Source: Cupriavidus pinatubonensis (GTDB lineage: Bacteria; Pseudomonadota; Gammaproteobacteria; Burkholderiales; Burkholderiaceae). Taken from it: DNA of 64,000 nt. Below are positions 27,297 to 36,742 of this stretch, in pieces. The notes below the pieces were generated by a model. That model was not told where the DNA came from. It ran no database searches and was given only the letters and a program-made list of their open reading frames with translations. The stretch lies in assembly GCF_019602855.1 (NCBI RefSeq), contig NZ_CP080766.1, positions 1,426,001 through 1,490,000 of the forward strand. Reading direction: 5' to 3'. Positions within the stretch are counted from its first letter, which is position 1; every line of letters begins with the position of its first letter. Made by a program: the position numbers and the translations under genes.

Positions 27297-28159
27297 TATG
27301 GGGTGGCTCCTTCCTGTGTGGCTACGGCGGCCCTGGAAATCGAGGCGACGGCCGTTGCCGTGGCAGCTTGGGCGTTCGCGGCCGGTGCGCGCGCCGCGGG
27401 GCGGGGCGGGTTGCGGTCGTGCGCCGCAGCCGCGCGGGCCACGCGGTCGGCTTCCTTGCGGATGGCGCTGCGCGTGGATTCCGGCAGCGCCGCGCGCTGC
27501 ATGATGGCCGTCGCCTGGGCCCGCTTGCCGTCGGCCATCAGCCAGACCGCGGCATTGCTGATGGCGCGCGGATTGCGACCATCGAGTTCGAGCGCCTGCA
27601 TGACGGGCACCCGCGCTTCCTGCAGCGCCCCCGCGCGCATCAGCGCGTAGCCGAGGTCGCCGGCGATCTGCGGATTGACCGGGTCGAGCGTGGCCGCTTC
27701 GCGCAAGTCGACGATCGCGCGCGGGAAATCGCCCTGGCGTGCCGCAATCAGGCCAAGGCCATGATGCGCATGCGCAGCCTGCGCGCCTTGGGCGGTCCTG
27801 ATCAGTTGCCGGTACGCATCGGCCGCGGCGGCGTCCTGCCCGGTCTCGCGCAGTGCATCGGCGCGCATGACGAGCATTTCCGGATCGTTGCCAAAGCGCT
27901 GCCGGTAGACGTCGATATGCGCGAGCGATGCAAAATAAAGCCCCTCCTCCTGCATCTTGCGGATCAGCCCGAGATAGACGGCCTGGTCGTTGTACTCGGC
28001 ACGCGCGGTCTTGTCGCGCAGCTTGGCGAGCTCGACCTGTACTTCGGCCTGCTGGTTCATCATCGCGGCACCGTTGTCGTTCGCCGCGCACGCCGCCAAC
28101 ATGAACGGCATGCACAGCATCACGGCCCGGCGGAACGCGGGCACGCCTGCTTGCGTCAT
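27296..28159 (-). CDS. tadD: TadD, TPR lipoprotein of pilus assembly
   Basis: A 287-residue lipoprotein (lipobox MLAAC, about Cys 25) with tetratricopeptide repeats in the middle: LYFASLAHIDVYRQRFGNDPEM, ALRETGQDAAAADAYRQLI, GLIAARQGDFPRAIVDLREA, ALMRAGALQEARVPVMQALEL. A low-complexity Ala/Pro/Arg tail follows from about 240. TadD is the pilotin-like factor of the Flp secretin. The start overlaps tadC by 4 bases. Confidence 0.88.
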   Translation of the reverse strand: MTQAGVPAFRRAVMLCMPFMLAACAANDNGAAMMNQQAEVQVELAKLRDKTARAEYNDQAVYLGLIRKMQEEGLYFASLAHIDVYRQRFGNDPEMLVMRADALRETGQDAAAADAYRQLIRTAQGAQAAHAHHGLGLIAARQGDFPRAIVDLREAATLDPVNPQIAGDLGYALMRAGALQEARVPVMQALELDGRNPRAISNAAVWLMADGKRAQATAIMQRAALPESTRSAIRKEADRVARAAAAHDRNPPRPAARAPAANAQAATATAVASISRAAVATQEGATP

Positions 28160-29190
28160 TTCGCTCCTCCCATATGTGCGAGCATGCGGATCACGCCCAG
28201 AAAGCCCGGGCCCGCGGTAATGATCAGCAGCACGGGAAGCATGCTGACCACCATGACCGCAGTCATCTTCACGGTCAGCCGCCCGATCTCGTCCTTCATG
28301 CGCGACTTGCGTGCTTCCTGCATGCGCTGGCCGAACAGGCGCAGCGGCTCCTGCACCGCGCCGCCGTGCCGGTCCACCTGCGTGAGCAGCGTGATCAGGC
28401 TCTTCAGGTTCTCGCTGTCGAACAGGCGGCCGATGCGCAACAGCGTCTGCTCGCGCGAGCGGCCCGAAGCAAACTGCTGGTTGGAAAGCGCAAGCTCGGG
28501 GCCCAGCACGCGCAGCATGCCGCCGAATTCGGACACGATGATCTGCAGGCTCTGGTCGATGGAAAGGCCCACGCCCTGCAGCAGCCGCAGCATGTCGATC
28601 ACGATCGGCAGTTCGTCTTCGACGCTGCGCAGCCGCGCCTGCGCCCGGCGCCTCAGGTAGTGCTTGGGCGCCAGGTACGAGACGGCGAACGTGGCGAAGC
28701 CCCACGCCAGGCTCGCCGCCAGCCCCTGGCCGACATGCCAGGCCACCGCGCAGAGCGCCAGAAGCACCGGCACGTTAAGCCGCAGCGCGCCGAAGATGGC
28801 GCGGGCGCGCAGGCCATGCCAACCGCATTGTTCGAGCAGCAAGATTTCCTCGGCGGTGACCACGGCGCGGCCAAGCGGCGAATCGAGCCAGCGCAGCCAG
28901 TGCGCGTCGACGCGCCCGCCCAGCCGCGCACCGATCTGCGCGGCCGAGCCGGCCGGCGCGGAGGGGGTGCCCGGTGCCGCAACCCGCGTGGCGGCAGGCA
29001 CCGCGCCGTCGCCGCTCGCGGGCGTCGCAGCGGCCGGCTTCGCGGCGCCGGCCTGGCGCACCAGCGCGGCATCGAGCGTGCGCGCGGCGAGCCGGCGCTG
29101 GCGCCATTCCCGCAGCAATGGCAGCGCCAGCACCGCGACGCCGCATGCGGCGGCCAGCAGGCTGAGCGAAATGAGCGTGGCGCTGTCCAT
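28156..29190 (-). CDS. tadC: TadC, inner-membrane platform protein
   Basis: A 344-residue protein with an N-terminal membrane helix, a linker rich in Ala/Pro (about 45-85), and the GspF-type core: SVEDELPIVIDMLRLLQGVGLSIDQSLQIIV ... FGGMLRVLGPELALSNQQFASG ... LITLLTQVDRHGGAVQEPLRLFGQRMQEARKSRMKDEIGRL. Two C-terminal membrane helices follow. It forms the pilus motor platform with TadB. The Ala/Pro linker is longer than in many relatives. AGGAG precedes the start. Confidence 0.9.
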   Translation of the reverse strand: MDSATLISLSLLAAACGVAVLALPLLREWRQRRLAARTLDAALVRQAGAAKPAAATPASGDGAVPAATRVAAPGTPSAPAGSAAQIGARLGGRVDAHWLRWLDSPLGRAVVTAEEILLLEQCGWHGLRARAIFGALRLNVPVLLALCAVAWHVGQGLAASLAWGFATFAVSYLAPKHYLRRRAQARLRSVEDELPIVIDMLRLLQGVGLSIDQSLQIIVSEFGGMLRVLGPELALSNQQFASGRSREQTLLRIGRLFDSENLKSLITLLTQVDRHGGAVQEPLRLFGQRMQEARKSRMKDEIGRLTVKMTAVMVVSMLPVLLIITAGPGFLGVIRMLAHMGGAK

Positions 29191-29198
29191 GGCGGCTC

Positions 29199-30125
29199 CT
29201 AGATCGACTTGGCCAGCCGGTACAGCATGAACGCACCGGCGATCTCCAGCGCAAGCGCGGTCAGCAGCATGGTCTTTCCGGTCGGGTCCCGCCACATCAT
29301 CAGCACGTAGCCCGCGTTCAGCACGAACAGCCCCCCGCCCACCACCAGCGGCAACAGACCCAGAATCCACGCGGACAGGCGGGTTTCCGCCGACAACGCC
29401 ATCAGCTCGCGCTGGGCCTGCTCGCGGTCGCGCATGAAGGCCGCGGTGCGCTCCATCATCACATCGGCCCGTCCGCCATAGCGCACCGACAACCGCAGCA
29501 CGGAGGCCAGCAACACCAGCTCCTGGAGGTGATAGATGCGGCCCATCTGCAGCACCGCCTGATCGAGTTCCTTGCCCGCACGCTGCAAATGCACCGCCTG
29601 CACCAGGCACTGGCGCAGCGGCGCATCGGTGTTCGCGATGGAATTCTGGAACGCCGCCGGCACGCTGCTGCCAATGGTCATCAGGCGCACCACGCCATCG
29701 AGAAATCCAGGCAGTTGCAGCAGCATCTTCTGGCGGATGCGCCGCACCCGGTTCCACAGCACGAACGCGCTCACCGCGACGCAGACCACCGCCATGGCCG
29801 CGGCGCCAAGCACGCCCCCTGACGCGAGTGCCGCCAGCGTGAGCAGCACGCAAGGCCCGCCCCACTTCACGTAAGTGCGCCGGTTCGGTACCAGGTCGGC
29901 GCGGCGCAGGAAGTCCTCCCAGCGGCGCTTGAGGTCCCTGGCCGGCTGTTGCAGCTGGGGATCCTGCCCCGCCGCGTAGCGCAGCCGGACCTGCTCCGTC
30001 TGCGCGCGCACGAAGGCATCGGCCTGCTCCTTGCGGGCGCGCGCCTGCGCGTTGGCCAGCAGCAGCAACCCCAGGCTGGTGACACCCAGGGCCATGGCCG
30101 CAAGCAGCAGCGTGGCGCTAGACAT
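29199..30125 (-). CDS. tadB: TadB, inner-membrane platform protein
   Basis: A 308-residue GspF-type protein with an N-terminal helix, a cytoplasmic segment, a pair of helices (PCVLLTLAALASGGVLGAAA), the core KMLLQLPGFLDGVVRLMTIGSSVPAAFQNSI ... GRADVMMERTAAFMRDREQAQRELMALSAETRLSAW, and C-terminal helices. The start overlaps the cpaF stop by 8 bases; a Met four codons earlier (30137) is possible. Works with TadC and the ATPase in pilus extrusion. Confidence 0.9.
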   Translation of the reverse strand: MSSATLLLAAMALGVTSLGLLLLANAQARARKEQADAFVRAQTEQVRLRYAAGQDPQLQQPARDLKRRWEDFLRRADLVPNRRTYVKWGGPCVLLTLAALASGGVLGAAAMAVVCVAVSAFVLWNRVRRIRQKMLLQLPGFLDGVVRLMTIGSSVPAAFQNSIANTDAPLRQCLVQAVHLQRAGKELDQAVLQMGRIYHLQELVLLASVLRLSVRYGGRADVMMERTAAFMRDREQAQRELMALSAETRLSAWILGLLPLVVGGGLFVLNAGYVLMMWRDPTGKTMLLTALALEIAGAFMLYRLAKSI

Positions 30126-31440
30126 CGAAGCGGTCATCCATCATGAAGCCGCCGCCCGGCGGCCGCATGCGCGCGAGCTTTGGCGAATGCGGCAGGATGC
30201 CAAGAGACAGCCAGCGGTCGGTCTCGGTGCCGTCCGGTCCGGTGAACGGTTCGTGGCGGTAAAGCTCCTGTGTCGAGACGATGTTGTCGCCGAGCCCCGT
30301 GACCTCGGTGATCGAGATAATGCGGCGCTTGCCGTTGGACAGGCGCCCGATCTGGACGATGAAGTCGATGGCGTTGGCAATCTGCCGGCGCAGGCTCTGC
30401 TCGCTGCCCTGGAAGCCGGCAAAGCCGGCGAGCATCTCGAGGCGGTAGAGGCATTCGCGCGGGCTGCTGGCGTGGATCGTGCCCATCGAGCCATCGTGGC
30501 CGGTGCTCATGGCCTGCAGCATCTCGAGCACTTCGCCACCGCGCACTTCGCCGACGATGATGCGGTCGGGACGCATGCGCAAACTGTTGCGCAGCAAGTC
30601 GCGGATCGTCACCACGCCGGTGCCCTCGAAGCCGCCGGGCCGGCTTTCCAGCCGCACCACGTGCGGATGGTTCAGCGCGAGTTCGGCCGTATCCTCGATG
30701 GTGATCACGCGCTCGCCCGCAGGCACGAACGTGGCCAGTGCATTGAGCAGGGAAGTCTTGCCGGAACTGGTGCCGCCGCTGACCAGGATGTTGCAGCGGG
30801 CCTTGACCGCGGCCTCCAGCAACTCCGAAATCTCCGGGCTCATGGTACCCAGGTTCTGCAGGTCCGCGGGCGTCAGCGGGTCCTTGCGGAACTTGCGGAT
30901 CGACACCACCGGGCCTTCCAGCGCGAGCGGCGGCACGATGACATTGATGCGCCCGCCGTCGGGCAAGCGCGCGTCGACCATGGGCGAAGACTCGTCCAGC
31001 CGCCGCCCGATCGGCGCCAGGATGCGGCGCACGATCCGCAGCAGGTGGCCGCCGTCGGCAAACCGCACCGGGATGCGCTCAAGCACGCCGTGCCGGGACA
31101 CGTACACATCCCGGTGCCCGTTGACCAGGATGTCCTCGACCGCAGGGTCGTTGAGCAGGTCTTCGATGGGCCCGAAGCCCGCCAGCTCCTTGGTCAGCGC
31201 CTCGGCGATCTGCCGTAGTTCCGCCTCGTTGATCGGAATGCGCCGCAGGCGCGTAAAGCTCTCTAGCTCCAGGTCGACGAAGCGCTGGATCGCGGTGCGC
31301 GACCAGCGGCCGAACTCCGCGCCCAGTTCCTCGATACGAGTGAGCAAGTGTTCGTGCGCCGCTTCCTTGATGTTGTGAAATTCCTGCGAGACGGGGAACG
31401 GTGCGGGGGCGTTGTCCGAGAATTCGATCGCTTGCGTCAT
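30118..31440 (-). CDS. cpaF: CpaF/TadA, pilus secretion ATPase
   Basis: A 440-residue GspE-type ATPase. It has the N-terminal helical domain, LLNDPAVEDILVNGHRDVYV, the Walker A NILVSGGTSSGKTSLLNALA (about 235-254), the Asp box VITIEDTAELAL, Walker B RPDRIIVGEVRGGE and the His box GHDGSMGTIHASSP. It powers Flp pilus assembly from the inner-membrane cytoplasmic face. AGGAAACTG precedes the Met at 31440; a longer frame to 31491 adds Cys-rich residues unlikely to be translated. Confidence 0.95.
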   Translation of the reverse strand: MTQAIEFSDNAPAPFPVSQEFHNIKEAAHEHLLTRIEELGAEFGRWSRTAIQRFVDLELESFTRLRRIPINEAELRQIAEALTKELAGFGPIEDLLNDPAVEDILVNGHRDVYVSRHGVLERIPVRFADGGHLLRIVRRILAPIGRRLDESSPMVDARLPDGGRINVIVPPLALEGPVVSIRKFRKDPLTPADLQNLGTMSPEISELLEAAVKARCNILVSGGTSSGKTSLLNALATFVPAGERVITIEDTAELALNHPHVVRLESRPGGFEGTGVVTIRDLLRNSLRMRPDRIIVGEVRGGEVLEMLQAMSTGHDGSMGTIHASSPRECLYRLEMLAGFAGFQGSEQSLRRQIANAIDFIVQIGRLSNGKRRIISITEVTGLGDNIVSTQELYRHEPFTGPDGTETDRWLSLGILPHSPKLARMRPPGGGFMMDDRFDV

Positions 31441-31441
31441 G

Positions 31442-32713
31442 TCAGTTTCCTGGCAGTGCCGCGCGCATTGCACGCAACGCACGCAATGCATGGGGCAGCT
31501 TGTTCTTCACGCGGGTCAGCCGACTGCGCTGCACGGGCCTCACGGTGGCGTAGCCAGCGGCGGCCAGCAGATCAGCCAGCGCATGGACGTAGGGGTCTTG
31601 CGGCGAGTCATCGGCGAGTACAGCGGCGCGATTGACCGACTGCACCAGCGCTTCGCGGCGATCGGGGAGCGTGCTGACGGTAGACAGGCCCACGCGCCTG
31701 CGGATCATTTCAGCATCCAGCCCCAGGCGCATGTCGAAGCGGGAAACGAGCAGGTGCAAGTCTTCCCGCCCGATTTCGCGCGATTTCAACTCGTGCAGCA
31801 GTTCTGCAGCGGAAACGATCGCGCCCACGCTTTGCTCCGCGACCAGCATCACCGTGTCCGCCGCCTTGACGATTTGCGCGGTGAACTCGATGTTCGTGAA
31901 GCCGCCCAGGTCGATGATCTGCAGGTCGAAGTACGCGCGCAGGCGGTCCAGCAGCGCGGTCGCTTCCGAATAGGAAATGTCGCGCAGTTCGGCCAGCGAT
32001 GGCGGCAGGGGCAGCACGCACGCCCCGTTGGCATGCCGGGACAGCGCCGTCTGCACGAATACCTGGTCGAAGCGGCGCTGGTTACGCACGGCCTCCACAA
32101 AGTGGAATCCCGGACTCAGGTTGAGATACAGCGCCCCGTCACGCGCCGGGAGGCCAAGATCGAGCAGCAGCACCTCGGCGCGCCCATCGGCGTGGGCGCC
32201 CGCGCGGACCTCTTGCTGGTTGCGCACGAGCTGACGGCGCGCCGTGGCCGCCAGGTTGACGGCGAGCGTGGTGACGCCGACACCGGGGCGCGCGCCCAGC
32301 AGCGCGATGATCTTGCCCTGGCGTGTGCCTTCCGCACGGCACACCTGTTCGCGCGGCACCATCAGCCGCCGCACCACGGCCATCGCGTCGGCCGGCGTGT
32401 CGCGCAGATCGATGAAGTCCCTGACGCCCATGCGCAACGCGGCCAGCATCATGCCGGGCTCGTCGGCGTCGCCGACGGCCACCAGGGGCAAGCCGGGAAA
32501 GACCTGTGCGAGCTGCTCCCCCAATCGCGCCGAAGCCGCCGCGAGCGCGGGGCAGAAATGCAGGAACACCAGCCCGGGGCGCAGTTCGCCGACGCGCTGG
32601 AGGAACGCCTCCTGGGAGCGGCTTTCAGCCTGCAACGTGCCAGCGCCACCCAGCACGTTGCCAAGCCATTCGCGTACGTCGTCCCGGGTTGCATGCAACA
32701 GGAATTGGTCCAT
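31442..32713 (-). CDS. cpaE: CpaE/TadZ, pilus localisation ATPase
   Basis: A 423-residue protein: an N-terminal receiver-like domain, then a ParA/MinD-type domain with the deviant Walker A GARPGVGVTTLAVNLAA. The VGVTT form, lacking the usual GKT/S lysine at the end, is typical of CpaE. VLLLDLGLPARDG forms the Walker B-like region. It places the pilus machine in the cell. It ends one base before cpaF begins. Confidence 0.9.
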   Translation of the reverse strand: MDQFLLHATRDDVREWLGNVLGGAGTLQAESRSQEAFLQRVGELRPGLVFLHFCPALAAASARLGEQLAQVFPGLPLVAVGDADEPGMMLAALRMGVRDFIDLRDTPADAMAVVRRLMVPREQVCRAEGTRQGKIIALLGARPGVGVTTLAVNLAATARRQLVRNQQEVRAGAHADGRAEVLLLDLGLPARDGALYLNLSPGFHFVEAVRNQRRFDQVFVQTALSRHANGACVLPLPPSLAELRDISYSEATALLDRLRAYFDLQIIDLGGFTNIEFTAQIVKAADTVMLVAEQSVGAIVSAAELLHELKSREIGREDLHLLVSRFDMRLGLDAEMIRRRVGLSTVSTLPDRREALVQSVNRAAVLADDSPQDPYVHALADLLAAAGYATVRPVQRSRLTRVKNKLPHALRALRAMRAALPGN

Positions 32714-32761
32714 GATTCCGTCTCTTTCATGTCCGACATAACCTTCCAGGAACCGGGCCGG

Positions 32762-34129
32762 CTAGCGCGAGAACCCCGGCAGCGACGGATCCACGTACTC
32801 GCCCGCCACGAATTTGCCCCATACCGCCGGGTCGGCGCTGGTGCGGCCGTCGCCGCCGATCGCAGCGACTGCCGGCGCCGCCCGGGCCAGCGGCTTCACC
32901 AGCCGTGGGGTGACCACGATCATCAGTTCTCTGTCTTCCTGGTGGAAGTTCAGGTTCTTGAAGAACGGTCCGATGACAGGCAGGTCGCCCAGGAAGGGCA
33001 CCTTGTTCACATTGCTGACGGTATTGCGGCTGACCAGCCCGCCGATCACGAAACTCTCGCCGTCGCCCAGCTCGATCGTGGTATCGGCACGCCGCGTGAC
33101 AATGGCCGGCACGATGGCACCGTTGATGGCAATGCCACGCGACGGATCGAGGTCGCTTGCCTCTGGCGCCACCTTGAGCGCAATGCGCTGGTCCGACAGA
33201 ACCGTGGGTGACACCGTCAGCCCGATGCCGAACGGCTTGAACTGGATGGTGGTCGTGCCGAGGGCCTGCGGCACCGGGATGGGGATCTCGCCGCCGGACA
33301 GGAAGCTTGCGCTCTGGCCGGACAGCGCCACCAGGCTCGGCTCGGCCAGCACGCGCGCGAGGCCATTGGCTTCAAGCAGGCTGATGTTGGCGAAGAAGCC
33401 GTGCGACAGGGAGGCCGCGACCAGGTTGAAGGCATTGCTGATCGGCGTCGTGATGTCCGCGCTGAAACTGCCGTTGGCACCGCCCGTACCGGGCGTAAAG
33501 GTGAACTTGCTAAGCGTTGACGGCGAGAACGAGCCGAAGGCAAAGCCGGAATTGTTGCGAAAGAAGTTGATGCCGACTTCCTTGAGCACGGTCTTGCTGA
33601 TTTCGACGACTTTCACGTCGACCTGGACCGTGTTGCTGACCGGCACGGTGGAGCGGTCCACCACTACCCCGCCCTTGCCGGATCCCACGCGCGCCGCCGT
33701 CTGTGCGCGGGCCGCGGCGTAGGCGTCACGCGACTGGCCGGTAATGGTGGCGCCGACGGCCGAATACGCGATATTCGCACCGCCGGTGTCCGGGGTGATG
33801 GCATCCACCTGCACCGTGTACGTCTGCTGCGCAGCGCCCCTTGGCCAGATCATCAGATCGGTGACGCCCGGCTGTTTGGCCACGACTAACACACCTGGCG
33901 GCCCGCTGCGCTGCTTGATAAGCAGCGCGTCGGCGACGGCCGGATTGCCGACCGCGACGCGCTCGATCGGCTGCGCGGGGCGGATCTCCTTCTGCGCGCC
34001 GGCCATCAACCGCAGCGTAGACGGCGCCGGCGCGGCCTCTTGCGCTGTGGCGCGCGGGATCGCTGTCACTAGCATGGCCGTGGCAAGCATGGCTGCAAGC
34101 AGCGTCTTCATCATGGCATCGCGAATCAT
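32762..34129 (-). CDS. cpaC: CpaC/RcpA, pilus secretin
   Basis: A 455-residue outer-membrane secretin. It has a signal peptide (TAIPRATAQEA), the N0 domain (VAVGNPAVADALLI...VLVVAKQPGVTDLMIW), a central BON-like part, and the secretin core: EVGINFFRNNSG, VLAEPSLVALSGQSASFLSGGEIPIPV, FKPFGIGLTVSPTVL, GESFVIGGLVSR and KVPFLGDLPVIGPFFKN..ELMIVVTPRLV. Starts at 34171, 34129 and 34114 are all possible; I used 34129, giving a plain signal peptide. It lies downstream of cpaB in the operon. Confidence 0.92.
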   Translation of the reverse strand: MIRDAMMKTLLAAMLATAMLVTAIPRATAQEAAPAPSTLRLMAGAQKEIRPAQPIERVAVGNPAVADALLIKQRSGPPGVLVVAKQPGVTDLMIWPRGAAQQTYTVQVDAITPDTGGANIAYSAVGATITGQSRDAYAAARAQTAARVGSGKGGVVVDRSTVPVSNTVQVDVKVVEISKTVLKEVGINFFRNNSGFAFGSFSPSTLSKFTFTPGTGGANGSFSADITTPISNAFNLVAASLSHGFFANISLLEANGLARVLAEPSLVALSGQSASFLSGGEIPIPVPQALGTTTIQFKPFGIGLTVSPTVLSDQRIALKVAPEASDLDPSRGIAINGAIVPAIVTRRADTTIELGDGESFVIGGLVSRNTVSNVNKVPFLGDLPVIGPFFKNLNFHQEDRELMIVVTPRLVKPLARAAPAVAAIGGDGRTSADPAVWGKFVAGEYVDPSLPGFSR

Positions 34130-34181
34130 GGAGTCAGGGAGCAGGATGGCGCCTACGCTTCGACGGATCATGAGCGTCTCG

Positions 34182-35138
34182 CTATTCGATCTCGCGCTTG
34201 CCTGCGCGAATCACTTCCACACCCGCAAGCTGCCGTTCCGGCCGGCCCTGTCCCGCTACAGGCGCCACACTCTGCGGCCTGACTTGCGGTGCCGCCGTGT
34301 TCGGCGCACGTGCCGATGGTGTGCTGCCAGCCGCCATGCCCGCCAGCATCACGCCGGCCACTGCCTTGTCGGCTGCGGCGCTTGGTGCGTCGGCCGGCAC
34401 GCCAGCGCGCACGGCCAGCGCTGGCGGAGGCTCGGAGAACATGCCGTCGCTGGGAATGAGTTCATCGTGCGGATTGCGCAGCGCCATCAGCAGGCGGCCG
34501 GAGTGCTGAGCCATGGCCAGCTTGCTGACCTGTTCCAACGGTACGGACAGCACGGCGGTCTTGGCGCCTTCGCGGCGCGTCATCATCTGTTCAGGCTGCT
34601 GCTTTTGCGGTTCGTTGACTGCGCCGCTGCCGTAGGCAAGCACGCGCAGCCTGGGCAGCAGCATGCGGGCCTGGCTGGCGCCGATCTCTTGGCTGTCGCG
34701 CCGCAGGACCAGAAATACGTCGACATAGTCCCCCGGCTGTACCTGGTTGCCGACGCCAATCACTTCGTCCACGGCGATCGCCACCGCGCGCTCGCCTTCG
34801 GGGATCTGCGCGGCCAGTCCCGCGAGCAGCTGGCTTTCGAGAACCGGGACGTTCGCGCCGATATTGACCAGCGGCACCTGTCCTGCCACGCGTGTCACCT
34901 CGGCATAGGCGCCCGTGGGCTCGATCGGCAGCATTTCGACCTTCAGCGCGTCGGCAGGCAGGGGCTTGCCCGCTTCCACCGCACGCGCCGTCACGACCAC
35001 CGGATGCGGAACCGCCGCCGCAGCCCGGGACACCGGTGGGGGTTCTGGCTGGCGTCCCACCTGCCAGGCCAGCAGCGCGAGCAGCAGCGCCACGCTGAGC
35101 AGGGCAATGGCGACAATCCGTATCTGCTTACTGGTCAT
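34182..35138 (-). CDS. cpaB: CpaB/RcpC, pilus assembly protein
   Basis: A 318-residue protein: an N-terminal membrane anchor (IRIVAIALLSVALLLALLAW), an SAF domain (PVVVTARAVEAGKPLPADALKVEMLP, about 45-70), then VNIGANVPVLESQLLAG and the RcpC domain VAIAVDEVIGVGNQVQPGDYVDVFLVL. A long Ala/Pro tail follows. RcpC associates with the secretin in the periplasm. Confidence 0.9.
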   Translation of the reverse strand: MTSKQIRIVAIALLSVALLLALLAWQVGRQPEPPPVSRAAAAVPHPVVVTARAVEAGKPLPADALKVEMLPIEPTGAYAEVTRVAGQVPLVNIGANVPVLESQLLAGLAAQIPEGERAVAIAVDEVIGVGNQVQPGDYVDVFLVLRRDSQEIGASQARMLLPRLRVLAYGSGAVNEPQKQQPEQMMTRREGAKTAVLSVPLEQVSKLAMAQHSGRLLMALRNPHDELIPSDGMFSEPPPALAVRAGVPADAPSAAADKAVAGVMLAGMAAGSTPSARAPNTAAPQVRPQSVAPVAGQGRPERQLAGVEVIRAGKREIE

Positions 35139-35236
35139 GGTCGGCTTCTCCCGGCTGATGGGCTGACGATCGATGCGCGGACGTCAAGACGCGAATACCT
35201 TGGATAGCTCGGCACATGCGGCGGATGCGAGCCTGT

Positions 35237-35701
35237 TCACGTATCCGGGGAAAGCTGGACCATGGCCGAACCGGACAGCGTGGCCGGCACCGGCACCATC
35301 GGCACGGACGGAAGGATGCGGGTTGTCGGCAGGTTCAGGGTGACCCGCACGCAGACGTTGCCGGAGGCCGACGCGCAGGTAACGGCCTGGGCCACACCGG
35401 TCTGGGCGACAAGCGCGGCAAGGGAGGTGGGCAAGGTGGACAGCGCGGTTGCCGCAGCGGCATTGACTCGCAATGCCTGCGTGGCGGCAGCGTTGTCCGC
35501 CGACGCGCCGCTGGGGTAGCGCAACGCGGCACGCGCGCCCTCTTCGGCAGCCAGGGTCAGCACTTGCTGCAATGCCAGGACCATGCCGTAGTAGACAATG
35601 CCGATCACGATCGCGACCAGCGCCGGCGCCACGATGGCGAATTCCAGCGCCGCAATCCCTTCACAGCGCCGCCGCCACAAGATTTCATCCTGCGCACGCA
35701 T
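35237..35701 (-). CDS. tadE: TadE-like pseudopilin
   Basis: A 154-residue protein with the TadE start pattern RRRCEGIAALEFAIVAPALVAIVIGIVYYGMVLALQQ: a cleavage-type G followed by xxAxEFA and a long hydrophobic helix. TadE proteins are prepilin-like minor subunits cut by the TadV peptidase encoded 66 bases upstream. The C-terminal half is Ala/Thr-rich. Confidence 0.85.
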   Translation of the reverse strand: MRAQDEILWRRRCEGIAALEFAIVAPALVAIVIGIVYYGMVLALQQVLTLAAEEGARAALRYPSGASADNAAATQALRVNAAAATALSTLPTSLAALVAQTGVAQAVTCASASGNVCVRVTLNLPTTRILPSVPMVPVPATLSGSAMVQLSPDT

Positions 35702-35767
35702 GCTTCACCCGGTCCTGTTCATGTGGGCGCCGACCGGCGGCGCCATCTCGCTGCAAGGACAGGCAAC

Positions 35768-36268
35768 TCATGCACGCGTGCCCATCCATACCAGCATGCC
35801 TGCGGCAAGGTAGGCGGCATATGGAATGCCGCGCACCTTGCTGAACTGCCGACTGCTTTGCGAGGCTGGCCTGATCGCGGTGTGCACCCGCAGCGCAGCC
35901 GGCATGCGCTGCCGAAGCGCCGACAGCGGACGCGAATCCAAGGCATACGCCAGCACCGCATGCACCAGTCCGAGCAGGCTGCCGACAACCCATACCGTGA
36001 CCAACCCTTGCGGGCCCGTGAAGAGCCCTGCCACGGCCAGGAACTTGACATCGCCCGCCGCCATGCGCCCGAGGGCGTAGACGGGTAGCGTGACAGCCGC
36101 GCCAAGCCCTGCGCCGAGCAACCGTGCAGAGATCGCCGGCTCCGGCGCGTTGCCAGTCAGCAATGCCAGGCTGAGAGCCACCAGCACCGCCGCCAGCAAG
36201 GCGTTCGGAACACGTCGATATGCCAGGTCGGTCCAGAGGGTCGCCGCGCAAAACAGCACGGCGATCAT
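35768..36268 (-). CDS. tadV: A24-family prepilin peptidase
   Basis: A 166-residue polytopic membrane protein. The two catalytic Asp sites are in TLWTDLAYRRVPN (Asp about 14) and GRMAAGDVKFLAVAG (the GDVK Asp, about 74). It processes Flp and TadE. It lies 12 bases downstream of flp. The length is typical for the small TadV type without a methylase domain. Confidence 0.92.
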   Translation of the reverse strand: MIAVLFCAATLWTDLAYRRVPNALLAAVLVALSLALLTGNAPEPAISARLLGAGLGAAVTLPVYALGRMAAGDVKFLAVAGLFTGPQGLVTVWVVGSLLGLVHAVLAYALDSRPLSALRQRMPAALRVHTAIRPASQSSRQFSKVRGIPYAAYLAAGMLVWMGTRA

Positions 36269-36280
36269 GGCCGGTTCAGG

Positions 36281-36481
36281 TCAGGGGGTTGGTGTGCCGC
36301 CGGTGCCCGGCAGCCATGCCGCCACGCGCGTGGCCAGGTTGGAGAAACCGTTCTTCAAATTATCGCCAAGCGTGCCGGCCGAAGCCGCAATGGCGAGGGC
36401 AATGAGGCCGGCGATCAGGCCGTACTCGATGGCGCTTGCGCCACGGTCGTCCCTGATAAAGCGTGTCAGCATTTTTTTCAT
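36281..36481 (-). CDS. flp: Flp-family type IVb pilin
   Basis: A 66-residue prepilin: MKKMLTRFIRDDRGASAIEYGLIAGLIALAIAASAG. The peptidase site is the conserved G-A-S-A-I-E-Y-G-L pattern with Glu at +5, then a hydrophobic helix and a short C-terminal tail ending GTGGTPTP. This is the major pilus subunit and first gene of the tad operon. A plausible -10 (TATAAG, reverse complement of 36592-36597) lies about 110 bases upstream. Confidence 0.95.
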   Translation of the reverse strand: MKKMLTRFIRDDRGASAIEYGLIAGLIALAIAASAGTLGDNLKNGFSNLATRVAAWLPGTGGTPTP

Positions 36482-36722
36482 GATCTCGATTCCCCAGTGA
36501 TCCTGTTTCCGTTGATCACGCTGTCCCGTTCGATATCGCGGCGCTCTGCGGCCCCGCTCCTTTGTGGTGTCGTCACGCTGACTGCACTTTCCTTATAGGG
36601 CACCAAATGTATCAACAATACCCCACGTTCGGGTGGTGTGCTCCCCCATCCGGGCTAGTACATGCGTTTGAAACGCAGATAGGGTTCCGAGCTTTCCCAG
36701 GTTGTCAAAGAGCGTTTGCCAC

Positions 36723-36738
36723 GGCCGGCGCGCCGGCC
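36723..36738. repeat. Perfect 16-base palindrome GGCCGGCGCGCCGGCC
   Basis: Self-complementary without loop, in the spacer upstream of flp. Its role is unknown. Confidence 0.55.
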
Positions 36739-36742
36739 TGCA

